Origin: an uncultured Prevotellaceae bacterium | GTDB lineage: Bacteria; Bacteroidota; Bacteroidia; Bacteroidales; Bacteroidaceae | DNA: 64,000 nt | Assembly (NCBI GenBank): GCA_900315455.1 | Contig: OMZE01000019.1 | Location: 62,001 to 126,000 of the forward strand | Reading direction: 5' to 3' | Shown here: one piece after another, positions 7,768-16,170 of the stretch | Numbering within the stretch: position 1 is the first letter of the stretch | Layout: each line of letters opens with the position of its first letter | The notes under the pieces: model-generated | Seen by the model: only the letters and a program-made list of their open reading frames with translations | The model's database searches: none | Told to the model about the DNA's origin: nothing | Program-made: the position numbers and the translations under genes

Positions 7768-9027
7768 ATGGCATATTTATTCACATCCGAATCCGTTTCA
7801 GAAGGCCATCCCGACAAGGTGGCCGACCAGATATCCGACGCTTTGCTCGACCAGTTTCTCGCCTACGACGACGAGGCCCGCTGCGCCATCGAGACATTCG
7901 TCACCACCGGACAAGTAGTAATCATGGGCGAGGTGCATTCCGAAGCCTATATCGACCTGCAGACCATTGCCCGCAACACCATCAAGCGCATTGGCTACAC
8001 CAAGTCTGAATACCAGTTTGATGGCGACTCCTGCGGCATCCTCACCGCCATTCACGAGCAGAGTGCCGACATCAATCGTGGCGTAGACCGCGAAGAAGCC
8101 GAGCAACAAGGTGCCGGCGACCAGGGCATGATGTTCGGCTATGCCACCAACGAGACCGAGAACTACATGCCCGTATCTCTCGACCTCGCCCACCTCATCA
8201 TGTCGACCCTGGCCGAGATACGCAAGGAAGGCAAGGAGATGACCTACCTGCGCCCCGACGCCAAGAGTCAGGTGACGGTGGAATACTCCGACGACAATGT
8301 TCCCCAGCGCATCGACACCATCGTGGTGTCAACCCAGCACGACGATTTCGACGAAGACCAGCGCATGCTTGATACCATCAAGAACGATGTCATCCACATC
8401 CTCATGCCAAGGGTGAAGTCGAAAATCAGGAGCGAGAAAGTGCTCTCCCTCTTCCACGACGACATCAAATACCATGTCAATCCCACGGGGAAATTCGTCA
8501 TCGGCGGTCCCCATGGCGACACCGGTCTCACCGGCCGTAAAATCATCGTCGACACCTATGGTGGAAAAGGAGCCCACGGCGGTGGAGCCTTCTCTGGGAA
8601 AGACTCGAGCAAGGTAGACCGCTCGGCAGCCTATGCCGCCCGCCATATCGCGAAGAATATGGTGGCAGCAGGGGTGAGCGACGAGATGTTGGTGCAAGTG
8701 AGTTATGCCATTGGTGTGGCAGAGCCTGTGAGCATCTACGTCAACACCTACGGTCGTTCGCACGTCGACATGACTGATGGCGAGATTGCCTTGCGCATCA
8801 AGGAAATGTTCGACCTTCGTCCGAAAGCCATCGAGCGCCAACTCCAACTGCGCCAGCCCATCTATTTCGAGACCGCTGCCTACGGGCATATGGGGCGCCA
8901 CTGCCAGAAAGTCAGCAAGACATTCACCAGCCACTACCACCCCACCCGCACCATCGAGGTGGAACTGTTCACTTGGGAGAAACTCGACCTTGTGGAACAG
9001 ATTCAAAAGGAGTTCAACCTGAAATAG
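7768..9027 (+). CDS. metK: S-adenosylmethionine synthetase
   Basis: A 419-aa enzyme making SAM from ATP and methionine. It starts [24 protein letters not shown] and contains the GHPDK ATP site, the GDQG(MM)FGYA motif, [14 protein letters not shown] and the [20 protein letters not shown]-loop-like segment. Length is slightly above the roughly 385-400 aa of many bacteria, with an insertion of about 20 residues after [10 protein letters not shown], as is common in Bacteroidetes. It is expressed from the array upstream. No SAM riboswitch fold was recognised in the leader. Confidence 0.97.
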   Translation: MAYLFTSESVSEGHPDKVADQISDALLDQFLAYDDEARCAIETFVTTGQVVIMGEVHSEAYIDLQTIARNTIKRIGYTKSEYQFDGDSCGILTAIHEQSADINRGVDREEAEQQGAGDQGMMFGYATNETENYMPVSLDLAHLIMSTLAEIRKEGKEMTYLRPDAKSQVTVEYSDDNVPQRIDTIVVSTQHDDFDEDQRMLDTIKNDVIHILMPRVKSKIRSEKVLSLFHDDIKYHVNPTGKFVIGGPHGDTGLTGRKIIVDTYGGKGAHGGGAFSGKDSSKVDRSAAYAARHIAKNMVAAGVSDEMLVQVSYAIGVAEPVSIYVNTYGRSHVDMTDGEIALRIKEMFDLRPKAIERQLQLRQPIYFETAAYGHMGRHCQKVSKTFTSHYHPTRTIEVELFTWEKLDLVEQIQKEFNLK

Positions 9028-9042
9028 CGAGTCTACTGACCA

Positions 9043-9984
9043 GTGAAGAAAACCACTTATCAGATTATCAGCGAATTGCCAAAGGACGCTACCGAGTGGC
9101 AGAAAGACTCTGCCGTGCAGGCTTATTTCCATCCCGGCGAGAACAACCACTACAGCGACCAGCCCGACACCCTTGGACTGCCCGGGCAACGAGCCGACGC
9201 CACTCATATTGTAGATTATGGAAAGTTGTGCCGCACCGATGCTTTTGCCGACACACTCTTCCAAGGCCGTGGCACAGCACAAGTTGGCTTATCCGCCCCT
9301 GATGTGCCCTATCACACTGGCTCCGACTGGCTGATATCCTCCTCGCTCATCATCGGCATGCTCGCGGCCATCCTGGCCTTCGCCGTGTCGAGAGGATTCG
9401 TTGAACGACAAGTGAAAAATTTCTTTTACACCGAAAACGAGCGCACCACTACCATCCCCGACACGACATCTGAGTTGCGCAACCAGATACTGCTTGTGGC
9501 CTTCACTTGCCTCATCCTTGCCGTGGCATACTATTGCTATGCCCTCTTCTGGAACGGCAACCAATTCGACGTGGCATCCAATAGTCAACTCATCGGCATC
9601 TATATCGCTGCTTTCGTAGGGTATTTCCTCTTCAAGGCCATACTCTACCAATTCGTCAACTGGGTGTTCTTCGATAGAAAAAAAATCGAACAATGGAACA
9701 AGTCGGTGCTCTTCCTCACTGCCATGGAAGGGTTGGTGGCGGCGCCTGCCGTGATGCTTTTCGTTTTTGGCAACTTATCGCTTACAGCATGCCTTATCAT
9801 TGTCGCTATTGTAGCCACTTTTGCCAAAATCTGCACTTTTTATAAGTGTTATCTTATCTTTTTTAAACGATTTGGAGCGTTTTTGCAAATATTTTTGTAC
9901 TTTTGTGCGCTCGAATTGATACCCTTGGTTGGATTGGTCGAGTTATTGGAGGCTTTCAACAATAATTTGATAATAAATTTTTAG
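9043..9984 (+). CDS. DUF4271 integral membrane protein
   Basis: A 313-aa protein starting at GTG. Residues 1-100 are a soluble region with no recognised domain. From about 100 there are five to six hydrophobic helices with the DUF4271 pattern (GYFLFKAILYQFVNWVFFD and FLYFCALELIPLVGLVELL). The family is Bacteroidetes-specific and typically precedes a uroporphyrinogen-III-synthase-like gene, as here (7 bp gap). The biochemical function is unknown. The 3' part is noticeably A/T-richer than the neighbouring genes. Confidence 0.85.
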   Translation: MKKTTYQIISELPKDATEWQKDSAVQAYFHPGENNHYSDQPDTLGLPGQRADATHIVDYGKLCRTDAFADTLFQGRGTAQVGLSAPDVPYHTGSDWLISSSLIIGMLAAILAFAVSRGFVERQVKNFFYTENERTTTIPDTTSELRNQILLVAFTCLILAVAYYCYALFWNGNQFDVASNSQLIGIYIAAFVGYFLFKAILYQFVNWVFFDRKKIEQWNKSVLFLTAMEGLVAAPAVMLFVFGNLSLTACLIIVAIVATFAKICTFYKCYLIFFKRFGAFLQIFLYFCALELIPLVGLVELLEAFNNNLIINF

Positions 9985-9991
9985 TACATTT

Positions 9992-10738
9992 ATGATAAAG
10001 AAGATTTTGGTGTCACAGCCCAGGCCGACGAGTGAGAAATCACCTTATTTCGACATTGCGCGTGAATTTGGAGTGGAATTGATTTTCCGTCCCTTCATCA
10101 AGGTCGAAGGACTGACTGCCAAGGAATTCCGTCAGCAAAAGGTGAACATTCTCAACTACACTGCCATCGTGTTCACTTCCCGGCATGCCATCGACAACTT
10201 CTTCAAATTGTCAAAAGACCTGCGTGTCACCATCCCCGAAGACATGAAATATTTCTGCGTGACAGAGACCATCGCGCTCTATATCCAGAAATATGTGCAA
10301 TACCGCAAGCGTAAGGTGTTCTTCGGCACAACAGGAAAAATCGCCGACCTCGTGCCACTCATGGTGAAGCACAAGACAGAGAAGTTTCTCTTGCCCATGA
10401 GCGACGTGCACAACAACGATGTGGCAGAACTGCTCGACGCCAAGAAACTCGAGCACAAGGAATGTGTAATGTATCGCACCGTAAGCGATGACTTCACACC
10501 CGAAGAGGTAGAGCAGTTTGACTACGACATGCTCATGTTCTTCAGCCCTGCCGGCTTGAACGCGCTCACCAAAAACTTCCCCAATTTCAAGCAAGGCGAC
10601 ATCAAGATAGCCGCTTTCGGACCTGCCACAGCGAAAGAAGTGGCCGACCGTGGGCTGCGCCTCGACTTGAAGGCACCCACACCAGAGTTCCCCTCCATGA
10701 CCGGGGCTTTGAAAGACTTCCTGAAACATCAGAAATAA
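9992..10738 (+). CDS. Uroporphyrinogen-III synthase (HemD) family protein
   Basis: A 248-aa protein. It has ILVSQPRPTSEKSPYFDIA at the N-terminus, TAIVFTSRHAIDNFF, VMYRTVSDDFTPEEVEQFDYDMLMFFSPAGLNAL and IAAFGPATAKEVADRGLRLDL. These are the paired alpha/beta lobes of HemD, which closes and inverts ring D of the tetrapyrrole. Whether it is a functional heme enzyme or a relative with another role is uncertain, because no other heme genes are in the window. Confidence 0.85.
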   Translation: MIKKILVSQPRPTSEKSPYFDIAREFGVELIFRPFIKVEGLTAKEFRQQKVNILNYTAIVFTSRHAIDNFFKLSKDLRVTIPEDMKYFCVTETIALYIQKYVQYRKRKVFFGTTGKIADLVPLMVKHKTEKFLLPMSDVHNNDVAELLDAKKLEHKECVMYRTVSDDFTPEEVEQFDYDMLMFFSPAGLNALTKNFPNFKQGDIKIAAFGPATAKEVADRGLRLDLKAPTPEFPSMTGALKDFLKHQK

Positions 10739-10745
10739 CCATTCC

Positions 10746-11147
10746 ATGCCGGCTTCGGGAACTTTCACTTTGGGCAAGAAAGAGCGGATAGCAGGCAAGA
10801 AACTGGTAGAAACTCTTTTCAAGGGCGGCGTAAGCCGCTCAATGTCGTGTTATCCCTTAAGGGCTGTCTACGCATTGGTGCCCACCGACAGCGATGGGAG
10901 CAGCATGAAGATGATGGTGAGCGTGCCGAAACGCTGTTTCCGCCGTGCCGTGAAGCGCAACAGGGTGAAACGGCAGGTGCGCGAAGCCTACCGCATGCAG
11001 AAATCCCTTGTCAGCCAACTCATGGACAAACACCCCCAACAGACACTTGCCATAGCCTTTATCTGGCTTTCCGACCAACTCTTCGACAGCAAGTACATCG
11101 AACAGCGTGTAGCGACGCTGCTCAACAGGATAGGAGAGACGCTATGA
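10746..11147 (+). CDS. rnpA: Ribonuclease P protein component
   Basis: A 133-aa basic protein with [19 protein letters not shown] at the start and the RNR signature [20 protein letters not shown], which contacts RNase P RNA for tRNA 5' maturation. The C-terminal helix contains TLAIAFIWL. The stop overlaps the start of yidD (ATGA at 11144-11147), the conserved rnpA-yidD pairing. The more familiar rpmH neighbour is absent. Confidence 0.95.
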   Translation: MPASGTFTLGKKERIAGKKLVETLFKGGVSRSMSCYPLRAVYALVPTDSDGSSMKMMVSVPKRCFRRAVKRNRVKRQVREAYRMQKSLVSQLMDKHPQQTLAIAFIWLSDQLFDSKYIEQRVATLLNRIGETL

Positions 11148-11395
11148 ACATCTTGAGAACCATCATCAGTGCCATCTCCAAAGCAGCCGTATGGCTGCTG
11201 CTGCTGCCCATCACTTTCTACCAGCGATGCATCAGTCCCTTCACCCCACCCGCCTGCCGGTTTACCCCCACATGCTCGGAATACGCCAAACAAGCCCTCA
11301 AGAAGCATGGTCCCATCAAGGGGCTCGCCCTCGCCATCTGGCGGGTGCTCAGGTGCAATCCCTGGGGAGGCAGCGGCTATGACCCCGTTCCGTGA
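11144..11395 (+). CDS. yidD: Membrane protein insertion efficiency factor YidD
   Basis: An 83-aa protein with [37 protein letters not shown] and [14 protein letters not shown], the full conserved YidD pattern with its cysteine motifs. It assists YidC-dependent membrane protein insertion. The start at 11144 is supported by the overlap with rnpA; the same frame is open for a further 297 nt upstream, but that stretch lies within rnpA. Confidence 0.95.
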   Translation: MNILRTIISAISKAAVWLLLLPITFYQRCISPFTPPACRFTPTCSEYAKQALKKHGPIKGLALAIWRVLRCNPWGGSGYDPVP

Positions 11396-11421
11396 AACAA
11401 CAACATAAAACATATCATCCG

Positions 11422-12723
11422 ATGACAAAGAACTTCGTAGAAGAACTGAAATGGCGTGGCATGCTCGCACAGATCATGCCCGGAACAGAAGAATTCCTCA
11501 ACAAAGGCATGGCCACGGCATACCTGGGCACCGACCCCACTGCCGACAGCCTGCATATCGGCCACCTGTGCGGCATCATGATGCTGCGTCACCTGCAGCG
11601 GTGCGGCCACAAACCCATCATCCTGGTGGGTGGTGCCACAGGAATGATTGGCGACCCTTCGGGGAAGAGCCAGGAGCGTAACCTCCTCGATGCCGAAACG
11701 CTCTACCACAACCAGGAATGTATCAAGCGACAAGTGGCCAAATTCCTCGACTTCGATGCCGAAGGCCCCAACAAGGCAGAGTTGGTGAACAACTACGACT
11801 GGATGAAAGACTTCACCTTCCTCGACTTCGCCCGCACGGTGGGCAAACATATCACCGTCAACTACATGATGGCCAAGGAGAGCGTGCAGCAGCGCCTCAA
11901 CGGCACTGCCCGCGACGGACTGTCGTTCACCGAGTTCACCTACCAGTTGCTGCAAGGCTATGATTTCCTCTACCTCTATCAGACCAAGGGATGCCAACTG
12001 CAACTCGGCGGCAACGACCAATGGGGCAACATGACCACTGGCACCGAACTCATCCGTCGCACGCTGGGACAGGAGGCCGAGGCCTATGCCCTCACCTGCC
12101 CGCTCATCACCAAGGCCGACGGCAAGAAGTTTGGCAAGACCGAGAGCGGCAACGTGTGGCTCGACCGCAACCGCACCACGCCCTATGCGTTCTACCAGTT
12201 CTGGCTCAACGTGAGCGATGCCGATGCCGAACGCTATATCAAGATCTTCACTAGTCTTGACAAGGAAACCATCGATGCACTCATCGAGGAACACCAGCAA
12301 GACCCCGGTCGCCGCACCCTCCAGCGCCGCCTGGCAGAGGAGGTGACCGTGATGGTCCACTCCAGGGAAGACTACGACATGGCCATCGAGGCCTCCAACA
12401 TCCTCTTCGGCAAGTCTACAAAAGAGAGTTTGCTGCGCCTCGACGAGCAAACCCTGCTCGATGTCTTCGACGGCGTGCCTCACTTCACCCTTGCGAAAGA
12501 CCAACTGGGTCAGCCTGCCGGCGAGTTGTTCACCCGCGACGACGTGAAGGTGTTTGCCAGCAAGGGCGAGATGCGCAAACTGATACAAGGAGGCGGTGTG
12601 TCGCTCAACAAAGAGAAACTCGAAGCCTTCGACCGAGTCATCACTGCCGACGACCTCATCGACGGCAAATACCTGCTCGTGCAACGAGGTAAGAAAAATT
12701 ACTTCCTCATCACTGTGAAATAG
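11422..12723 (+). CDS. tyrS: Tyrosyl-tRNA synthetase
   Basis: A 433-aa class I synthetase. The HIGH motif occurs as LHIGHLCG, the tyrosine-binding segment as [14 protein letters not shown], and the KMSKS equivalent as [10 protein letters not shown]-terminal S4-like RNA-binding domain contains [18 protein letters not shown]. The ATG at 11422 is chosen over an in-frame GTG 30 nt upstream, because [18 protein letters not shown] is the usual N-terminus. It is probably cotranscribed with rnpA-yidD. Confidence 0.96.
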   Translation: MTKNFVEELKWRGMLAQIMPGTEEFLNKGMATAYLGTDPTADSLHIGHLCGIMMLRHLQRCGHKPIILVGGATGMIGDPSGKSQERNLLDAETLYHNQECIKRQVAKFLDFDAEGPNKAELVNNYDWMKDFTFLDFARTVGKHITVNYMMAKESVQQRLNGTARDGLSFTEFTYQLLQGYDFLYLYQTKGCQLQLGGNDQWGNMTTGTELIRRTLGQEAEAYALTCPLITKADGKKFGKTESGNVWLDRNRTTPYAFYQFWLNVSDADAERYIKIFTSLDKETIDALIEEHQQDPGRRTLQRRLAEEVTVMVHSREDYDMAIEASNILFGKSTKESLLRLDEQTLLDVFDGVPHFTLAKDQLGQPAGELFTRDDVKVFASKGEMRKLIQGGGVSLNKEKLEAFDRVITADDLIDGKYLLVQRGKKNYFLITVK

Positions 12724-12740
12724 AAAAAAAACGGCAAAAA

Positions 12741-12772
12741 TTTGGTAGTGGCATAAAAAACCACTACCTTTG
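12741..12772 (+). promoter_or_regulatory. Promoter of tRNA-Gln
   Basis: TTTGG at 12741-12745 and TACCTTTG at 12765-12772 with 20 bp between TTTG and TA. The -7 element ends 48 nt before the tRNA. Confidence 0.75.
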
Positions 12773-12820
12773 CAGCCGCAAAACGTCGCATTCCCCTGTT
12801 GGGGTGTCAGTGGCGGAAAT

Positions 12821-12891
12821 TGGGTGATGGTGTAACGGTAACACTACAGGTTTTGGTTCTGTCATTCCCGGTTCGAATCCGAGTCACCCAA
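12821..12891 (+). tRNA. tRNA-Gln (anticodon TTG)
   Basis: The 7-bp acceptor stem pairs TGGGTGA with TCACCCA, and the discriminator base is A. The anticodon stem ACAGG/TCTGT encloses loop TTTTGGT with anticodon TTG, reading CAA. The T-arm contains GGTTCGAATCC. CCA is not encoded. The gene stands alone with its own promoter and terminator. Confidence 0.95.
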
Positions 12892-12896
12892 CATAC

Positions 12897-12925
12897 AACG
12901 GCATGGTTCTCTGAGCCATGCCGTT
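12897..12925 (+). terminator. Terminator of tRNA-Gln
   Basis: Hairpin with arms AACGGCATGG and CCATGCCGTT (10 bp, extendable through the loop), followed by GTTGTATTCT. It begins 5 nt after the tRNA discriminator base. Confidence 0.8.
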
Positions 12926-13001
12926 GTTGTATTCTCATGCTAAAACCCTCTTCTTTTTGTTATTTTATGTTGAAAAACTATGCAGTATCTATGAAAAGTC
13001 G

Positions 13002-13009
13002 TAACTTTG
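13002..13009 (+). promoter_or_regulatory. -7 element upstream of dapB
   Basis: TAACTTTG at 13002-13009, 43 nt before the dapB start. No convincing -33 TTTG at the right spacing was found. Confidence 0.5.
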
Positions 13010-13052
13010 CCCAATAAATGTGCAATAATACAGAACAAAAATTACAAGGGAA

Positions 13053-13808
13053 ATGAAAATAGCAATGATTGGCTATGGCAAGATGGGAAAGATGATTGAG
13101 CAAATTGCCATCAGCCGAGGACACGAAATCGTCAGCATCATTGATATCGACAACCAGCAGGACTTCGAGTCCGAAGCCTTTGCTTCTGCCGATGTAGCCA
13201 TAGAATTCACCACCCCCACGGCAGCATACCATAACTACCTGAGGGCCTTTGCCAAGAACGTGAAGGTGGTGTCGGGCTCCACAGGATGGATGCAAGAACA
13301 TGGCGATGACATCCGCCGGATGTGCACGGAAGAGGGAAAGACCCTCTTCTGGGCCAGCAACTTCTCCATCGGTGTGGCCATCTTCTCGGCAGTAAACCGT
13401 TACCTTGCCCAAATCATGAACGGTTTCCCACAATACGACGTAGAGATGGAGGAGACACACCACATCCATAAACTCGACGCACCCTCGGGCACTGCCATCA
13501 CCCTGGCCGAAACACTTATCGACAACCTCGACCGCAAGACCAAATGGGTGAAAGGCACCCTGCTCGCTCCCGACGGCACCCTTTCCGGGACATCACAATG
13601 TGCTCCCGATGAAGTGCCTATCCACAGCATCCGCCGCGACGAGGTACCGGGCATCCACTCCATCCGCTACGACTCAGAGGCCGATGCCATCACCATCACC
13701 CACGATGCCCATTCACGCAAGGGCTTCGCCCTCGGTGCCGTGCTTGCCGCCGAATACACAGCCAACCATCAGGGCCTGCTCACCACGAGCGACCTGTTCA
13801 AGTTCTAA
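13053..13808 (+). CDS. dapB: 4-hydroxy-tetrahydrodipicolinate reductase
   Basis: A 251-aa enzyme of the lysine/diaminopimelate pathway. The N-terminal Rossmann motif is IAMIGYGKMGKMIEQ. The family signature EETHHIHKLDAPSGTAIT contains the catalytic His pair and Lys. The C-terminus GFALGAVLAAEYTANHQGLL is typical. It leads a likely operon with lepB (30 bp gap) and the WbqC-like gene. Confidence 0.97.
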   Translation: MKIAMIGYGKMGKMIEQIAISRGHEIVSIIDIDNQQDFESEAFASADVAIEFTTPTAAYHNYLRAFAKNVKVVSGSTGWMQEHGDDIRRMCTEEGKTLFWASNFSIGVAIFSAVNRYLAQIMNGFPQYDVEMEETHHIHKLDAPSGTAITLAETLIDNLDRKTKWVKGTLLAPDGTLSGTSQCAPDEVPIHSIRRDEVPGIHSIRYDSEADAITITHDAHSRKGFALGAVLAAEYTANHQGLLTTSDLFKF

Positions 13809-13838
13809 ATCCTCTAACGACATCAAACAACAGACTAT

Positions 13839-15272
13839 ATGATTGACAAGCAAAAAGCCAAACTCAACATGAAGGTGCAATGGACGAAGTTCATCATCGT
13901 GCTTGTGCTCTACCTGCTCTTCCTCTACTGGGTAAAGAGTTGGCTCGGACTCATCGTCGTGCCCTTCATCTACGACATTTACATCTCGAAGAAGATAAGA
14001 TGGCAATGGTGGAAAGACTCTGAGGGACCGATAAAGTTCGTCATGAGTTGGGTCGACGCCATCGTCTTCGCCCTCGTGGCCGTCTACTTCATCAACCTGT
14101 TCTTCTTCCAGAACTACGTCATCCCGTCGAGTTCGCTCGAGAAATCACTCCTCAGGGGCGACTATCTCTTTGTGAGCAAACTGAGTTACGGACCACGTAT
14201 CCCGCAGACTCCCCTCACCATGCCGCTCACCCAGCACACACTCCCTATTTTCAATACCAAGTCGTATATCGAATGGCCTCACTGGGACTATCGTCGCGTG
14301 AAAGGACTGGGCAAGGTGGAACTCAACGATATCGTGGTGTTCAACTACCCCGCCGGCGACACCATCGCCATGGATATGAAGTACCAAGCACAAGACTACT
14401 ACCAGATGTGCTATATGTATGGCGAGGCCAACAAACTGCAGGTCGACTCCCTCTCGCCCCAGGCACGGTGGGATGCCTACCATGAGGCCATCGCACGGGG
14501 AGCCAATTACTTAAAAGCCAACCCCGCCGAATTCGGAGTGATAGACTCACGGCCTACCGACCGCCGCGAGAACTACGTGAAACGCTGCGTGGGACTGCCC
14601 GGACAAACGCTGCAAATCAAGAACAAGATAGTGTATCTCGACGGCAAGGCCAACAAGGAGCCCGACAACGTGCAGTACTCCTATTTCGTGCGGCTGAAAC
14701 AGATGCTCCCCGATGCCATGATGGAGGAACTCGGCATCACCATGGAAGATATCCAGAGCATGAACACATATGGTGCGATGCCCATGACACACCGCGCTGC
14801 CGAAGCACTGAAGAAAAGCACCGACTACGTGGAATTCGTGCGCGAGGTGAACGACTCCGACCGTGTGGATACCGGCAAGACCTACCCCGTGACAGCCAAT
14901 ACGGGATGGACACGCGACAACTATGGTCCGATCTGGATTCCCGCCAAGGGAAAGAGCATCAAACTCACCATGGACAACATCGCCATCTACGAAAGGCCCA
15001 TCCGCGTGTATGAGGACAACCAACTCGAGGTGAAAGACGGCAAAATCTTCATCAACGGCACGCAGACCGACACCTACACCTTCAAAATGGACTACTACTG
15101 GATGATGGGCGACAACCGGCACAACTCGCTCGACTCACGCTACTGGGGATTCGTTCCCGAAGACCATGTGGTGGGCAAGCCCATCTTCATCTGGCTCTCC
15201 ATCAATCCCGAGAACGTGGGACCGAAATACCGGTGGAGCCGCCTCTTCAACCTCGTCGACAACATCAAATGA
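13839..15272 (+). CDS. lepB: Signal peptidase I
   Basis: A 477-aa serine/lysine protease that removes signal peptides at the outer face of the inner membrane. There are two N-terminal hydrophobic segments (about residues 17-45 and 68-90). The catalytic Ser99 is in VIPSSSLEKSLLRGD, the catalytic Lys248 in NYVKRCVGLPGQTL, and boxes D/E read MMGDNRHNSLDSRYWGFVP. It is much longer than E. coli LepB because of a large insertion between Lys248 and box D (about residues 265-410), a feature of Bacteroidetes enzymes. Confidence 0.95.
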   Translation: MIDKQKAKLNMKVQWTKFIIVLVLYLLFLYWVKSWLGLIVVPFIYDIYISKKIRWQWWKDSEGPIKFVMSWVDAIVFALVAVYFINLFFFQNYVIPSSSLEKSLLRGDYLFVSKLSYGPRIPQTPLTMPLTQHTLPIFNTKSYIEWPHWDYRRVKGLGKVELNDIVVFNYPAGDTIAMDMKYQAQDYYQMCYMYGEANKLQVDSLSPQARWDAYHEAIARGANYLKANPAEFGVIDSRPTDRRENYVKRCVGLPGQTLQIKNKIVYLDGKANKEPDNVQYSYFVRLKQMLPDAMMEELGITMEDIQSMNTYGAMPMTHRAAEALKKSTDYVEFVREVNDSDRVDTGKTYPVTANTGWTRDNYGPIWIPAKGKSIKLTMDNIAIYERPIRVYEDNQLEVKDGKIFINGTQTDTYTFKMDYYWMMGDNRHNSLDSRYWGFVPEDHVVGKPIFIWLSINPENVGPKYRWSRLFNLVDNIK

Positions 15273-15273
15273 C

Positions 15274-15963
15274 ATGACAGACGACAGTCATCCATCGACA
15301 ATATCCCGCAACACCCCTTCGCCACAGCCAGCGGAGGGGTGCTTCGCACAATGCCTGCTCTCCACCACCTATTTCGGACCTGTGCAGTGGTACCAGAAAC
15401 TTTATCGCTACCGACAGGTGTGGATGGAGCAGCACGACAGTTTTGTGAAACAGACCTACCGCAACCGATGCTGTATCGCCACCACACACGGCATACAGGC
15501 TCTCACCATACCCGTGACGCACGATGCCACCAGCCGCCTCACCCGCGATATACGCATCAGCGACCACGGCAACTGGCGACACCTGCACTGGAATGCTATC
15601 CGCAGTGCCTATGGTGAATCGCCCTTCTTCGAGTTCTATGCCGACGACCTCGCGCCCTTCTTCGAGCGCCGGTGGGAGTTCCTCTTCGACTTCAACCACG
15701 ATATCACCACGCTGATGTGCCAACTGCTTGACATCCAGCCACAGATACAATCCACCACCACCTACCTCACCCCTGAAGAATGTGCATCCCAGGGCATCTA
15801 CGACTTCCGCGATGCCATCCGCCCCAAGCATCCCCTGCCCGACCCTGAGTTCCAGCCCCAGCAATACTACCAAGTCTTTGGTCCTCAACAAGGTTTTCTT
15901 CCCAACCTGAGCATCCTCGACCTACTGATGAACGAGGGCAATGAAAGCATCTTCTATCTCTAA
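15274..15963 (+). CDS. WbqC-like family protein
   Basis: A 229-aa protein. The start at 15274 follows the lepB stop by one base; the same frame continues upstream only inside lepB. YFGPVQWYQKLYRYRQVWMEQ and YRNRCCIATTHGIQALTIPV, followed by RLTRDIRISDHGNWRHLHW, match the WbqC-like family. Members sit in O-antigen or adjacent gene clusters, and their reaction is not established. The C-terminal third contains FRDAIRPKHPLPDPEFQPQ. Coupling to lepB appears conserved in Bacteroidales, but the reason is unknown. Confidence 0.8.
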   Translation: MTDDSHPSTISRNTPSPQPAEGCFAQCLLSTTYFGPVQWYQKLYRYRQVWMEQHDSFVKQTYRNRCCIATTHGIQALTIPVTHDATSRLTRDIRISDHGNWRHLHWNAIRSAYGESPFFEFYADDLAPFFERRWEFLFDFNHDITTLMCQLLDIQPQIQSTTTYLTPEECASQGIYDFRDAIRPKHPLPDPEFQPQQYYQVFGPQQGFLPNLSILDLLMNEGNESIFYL

Positions 15964-16050
15964 AAGTCTGCCGAAGGCCCCAATTGACCACTTTTTGGCG
16001 ATATTTTGACATTTTTTGTGTAACAATCCTTTCGTTTCCTCATTTTTTCA

Positions 16051-16058
16051 TACCTTTG
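16051..16058 (+). promoter_or_regulatory. -7 element upstream of the subtilase gene
   Basis: TACCTTTG at 16051-16058 with a TTTCG at 16030-16034 as the only -33 candidate. It implies a leader of about 105 nt. Confidence 0.55.
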
Positions 16059-16170
16059 CAGACTTGCGTTTTTATTTTTTACTGAGGTATGGCGCATGAT
16101 AACAGACACTTTGGTCTTTACTGCAAATTTCTCTATCCCAACAGAATATAATACACCTACCATAACATCA

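Noticed and set aside
11377-12684. A 435-codon open frame on the minus strand opposite tyrS
   Set aside because: It is a mirror of tyrS caused by codon bias; its translation is an unnatural mix rich in His, Val and Gly, with no family resemblance, while tyrS is certain. The same applies to long minus-strand frames at 929-1471, 8329-9282, 22377-23477, 25834-26937 and 27804-28790.
12821-12925. Integration (att) site at tRNA-Gln
   Set aside because: There is no duplicated tRNA 3' end, and no integrase or cargo downstream; the hairpin after the tRNA is a normal terminator and the nearest recombinase (5723-6628) is a chromosomal XerD type.
14121-14150. Ser-Leu instead of Ser-Met at the signal peptidase I active site
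   Set aside because: At first it looked like a catalytic oddity, but the nucleophile Ser99 and general-base Lys248 are intact, and a Leu here is, to my knowledge, usual in Bacteroidetes enzymes.
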